From a bacterium (GTDB taxonomy: Bacteria; Fidelibacterota; Marinisomatia; Marinisomatales; JAHJCW01), in assembly GCA_030621275.1 (NCBI GenBank), contig JAUXHY010000038.1, positions 1 through 8,303 on the forward strand: 8,303 nt of DNA. Reading direction: 5' to 3'. The notes under the pieces were generated by a model. The model saw only the letters and a program-made list of their open reading frames with translations, was not told the DNA's origin and made no database searches. Shown in pieces: positions 6,807 to 8,303 of the stretch (positions are counted from its first letter, which is position 1; each line of letters starts with the position of its first letter). The position numbers and the translations under genes were made by a program.

Positions 6807-7991
6807 TTATCTCTCCGTCATTTTTGCTAGTTTTACTGTATGCAACGCCCTCTTTACAACAGGAGGATCAATCATTTTACTGCCAAGTGATACTACACCA
6901 AGTCCTTTAGATTCGGCTTCTTTAAAGGCTGCTACAATTTTCTTTGCTTTTTCAACTTCTAATTCATTTGGAGCAAATTCTTCATGCATCGGTTTTATTT
7001 GTCGTGGATGAATACACCCTTTCCCGTCGAATCCAAGTGATTTTGCCTCTCTAACCGATTCACGTAATCCAATTTCATTACCCACATCGCTATATACTGT
7101 ATCAATTGCTTGAACACCTGCGGCACGTGCAGTATTTACAATCATACTGCGTGCAAAAAATGATTCTTTCCCTCCAGCTGTACGTGGTACTCCAAGATCG
7201 GCAGTATAATCCTCCAAACCAATCGCTAGCGCTACAATGTTTTTTGACGATTCGGCAATTTCTAACGCTTTTAATACACCACGTCCACTTTCGATAATCG
7301 GCATTAGGAATACTGGTTTTTTTCTACCGCATTCTTTGGATATTTCTAAAATGCGTTTATCAATTATTTTGATTTCCTCAGCACTTTCAACTTTTGGAAT
7401 CAATATTAAATGAATATTATGCGGCACAATAAATTCTAAATCTTTTAATCCCAATTCACCCTGATTAATTCGCACCATTCGCTCAGCGCCATAAAAGTCT
7501 AATGTCCGCAAAGCATTACGAACTATATATCTTGTGTCTTCTTTTTCTGCCGGAGAGACAGAATCTTCTAAATCTAGTATTATACCATCCGGTTTATGAA
7601 TACCTGCATTTAGCATTAGCTTAGATTGATTGCCCGGCAAATATAATCGACTGCGACGGAAACGGTCGCGGCTTGAGGCATACATACAAAAATCCTTTAT
7701 TGGAGGTATAGATTCTAACTGCAAATCCGGATGAGCTTGTTTTATCGATGCTTCTAGACGGGCGGCAATCACAAAAGGCAAAGCTCCAAAATCTTCAATC
7801 TCAATTGTACCGGTGTGGACTTGTAAATCTCTACAAATGTCCTCGGCTTGTTGCTTAATTGCTTTGCCAAATAATGTGTTAACAGTACTCTTAACAGAAA
7901 TTGAAAGCGTTTTTTTTGATGGTGTATATTTTACACGGAGATCGGAACGCGGTTTCTCACCTTTTGCACCCAATATAAATGATTTTGCCAT
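6807..7991 (-). CDS. citE: Fused citrate lyase gamma (acyl carrier, CitD) and beta (citryl-ACP lyase, CitE) subunits
   Basis: At 394 residues this is about the sum of CitD (~100) and CitE (~290). Residues 1-100 match CitD: RSDLRVKY (15-22), FGKAI (41-45), IEDFGALPFVIAARLEASI (65-83). CitD carries the phosphoribosyl-dephospho-CoA arm on a serine; Ser16 is the best candidate here. Residues 112-394 are the CitE TIM-barrel that splits citryl-ACP into oxaloacetate and acetyl-ACP: RRSRLYLPGN (112-121), ILDLEDSV (138-145) with metal-ligand-type acidic residues, MVRIN (172-176), PKVES (199-203), PIIESGRG (231-238), GLEDYTADLG (258-267), and GCIHPRQI (325-332). The ATG is preceded by only a weak AGG. 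It appears to be the first gene after a 120-nt spacer with an inverted repeat, hence probably the head of the operon. The carrier domain argues against a free-standing malyl-CoA or citramalyl-CoA lyase, though citramalate lyase remains possible. Confidence 0.92.
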   Translation of the reverse strand: MAKSFILGAKGEKPRSDLRVKYTPSKKTLSISVKSTVNTLFGKAIKQQAEDICRDLQVHTGTIEIEDFGALPFVIAARLEASIKQAHPDLQLESIPPIKDFCMYASSRDRFRRSRLYLPGNQSKLMLNAGIHKPDGIILDLEDSVSPAEKEDTRYIVRNALRTLDFYGAERMVRINQGELGLKDLEFIVPHNIHLILIPKVESAEEIKIIDKRILEISKECGRKKPVFLMPIIESGRGVLKALEIAESSKNIVALAIGLEDYTADLGVPRTAGGKESFFARSMIVNTARAAGVQAIDTVYSDVGNEIGLRESVREAKSLGFDGKGCIHPRQIKPMHEEFAPNELEVEKAKKIVAAFKEAESKGLGVVSLGSKMIDPPVVKRALHTVKLAKMTER

Positions 7992-7999
7992 TATTACCT

Positions 8000-8037
8000 G
8001 TAAGTTAATTATGTTGGCGTGAAATTTATTAACTTAC
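8000..8037. promoter_or_regulatory. Perfect 10-bp inverted repeat upstream of the fused lyase gene
   Basis: GTAAGTTAAT at 8000-8009 is the exact reverse complement of 8028-8037, with an 18-nt spacer. The near arm ends 8 nt before the ATG at 7991, so it lies in the leader or promoter of the presumed first gene of the cluster. The arm centres are 28 bp apart, which would suit two operator half-sites for a regulator. Alternatively the transcript could fold into a hairpin close to the start codon, though the arms are AT-rich. No confident -35/-10 pair could be set around it. A regulatory role is inferred from position and perfection of the repeat only. Confidence 0.4.
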
Positions 8038-8111
8038 TTAATACCGTAGCAAGCTGAACCGAACGAGATTTGAAATATTTTAAATTAGATTATTATCCAA
8101 TTGTGCTATAA

Positions 8112-8303
8112 CTATATTTGTTTCAATTCTTCAATTTTCAACAGAAATTCCCGCATTTCAAAAATATTGTCTGTTTCAATATTTCCGGCTTTCCATTTAA
8201 TATTGAAATCGTCTTTACAATCAATTCCACCATTTTCCTGATAAAGTTTATACAATTCTTTTTCATTTCGATCTTTATTATCATTAAGACTTGCAACAAT
8301 TCG
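8112..8303 (-). CDS. Hypothetical protein, C-terminal fragment (5' end off the right edge)
   Basis: An open frame of 63 codons enters from the right edge and ends with TAG at 8112-8114. The product is hydrophilic and rich in Asn, Asp, Glu and Lys, starts RIVASLNDNK and ends with a probable amphipathic helix (MREFLLKIEELKQI, 50-63). It has a single Cys at 29 and one Trp at 37. No membrane segment or known motif is visible and I do not recognise the family. It is co-directional with the cluster but separated by 120 nt, so it is probably a distinct transcription unit. Reality of the gene rests on the uninterrupted frame and its protein-like composition in AT-rich DNA. Confidence 0.55.
   Translation of the reverse strand, partial: RIVASLNDNKDRNEKELYKLYQENGGIDCKDDFNIKWKAGNIETDNIFEMREFLLKIEELKQI

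Noticed and set aside
6807..7991. Assignment as a free-standing malyl-CoA/citramalyl-CoA lyase of the CitE-like family
   Set aside because: The N-terminal CitD-type carrier domain and the nearby citF indicate the carrier-linked lyase complex.
7992..8111. Sigma-70-like -35/-10 pair in the spacer before the fused lyase gene
   Set aside because: Several AT-rich candidates exist (for example TTGCTA with ATAAAT at 17 nt on the minus strand) but none stands out from the background composition.
1..8303. tRNA or rRNA genes, CRISPR arrays, insertion sequences
   Set aside because: No cloverleaf-like or rRNA-like stretch, no regularly spaced repeats, and no transposase motifs were seen on either strand.

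Overview
The window is an AT-rich (mid-thirties % GC by eye) bacterial region in which every credible gene lies on the minus strand. The layout looks like one co-directional cluster for tricarboxylate metabolism. Gene families, GC and scarce Shine-Dalgarno sites would fit an FCB-group bacterium (for example an Ignavibacteria-like lineage). That placement is a weak inference; no rRNA or other marker gene is present.

In transcription order (right to left), the window starts with the C-terminal 63 codons of an unrecognised gene (8112-8303). A 120-nt spacer follows, carrying a perfect 10-bp inverted repeat just before the next start. Next come a fused citrate lyase gamma+beta subunit (CitD-CitE, 6807-7991), an SLC13/DASS di/tricarboxylate transporter (5331-6755), the citrate lyase alpha subunit CitF (3719-5278), and a small zinc-ribbon membrane protein (3384-3710). 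After a 92-nt AT-rich gap come an HD-domain protein with a damaged HD motif (2761-3291, TTG start), an aconitase-superfamily hydratase strongly resembling fungal mitochondrial homoaconitase Lys4 (765-2747), and the first 244 residues of an isocitrate/isopropylmalate-family dehydrogenase (1-734). The dehydrogenase carries a substrate loop like that of fungal homoisocitrate dehydrogenase Lys12.

The conventional reading is citrate use: the carrier imports citrate, the CitDE/CitF lyase splits it to acetate and oxaloacetate, and a hydratase/dehydrogenase pair converts part of it to 2-oxoglutarate. The less conventional reading rests on the two enzymes at the left end, whose motifs point to the one-carbon-longer substrates homocitrate and homoisocitrate. 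Lyase, isomerase and beta-decarboxylating dehydrogenase together match the reaction logic of 2-oxoacid chain elongation or shortening, with a citrate-lyase-type complex in place of a synthase. No citrate lyase ligase (CitC), prosthetic-group genes (CitX/CitG), homocitrate synthase or regulator gene is visible. No RNA genes, CRISPR arrays or mobile elements were seen, and no gap between genes exceeds 120 nt.
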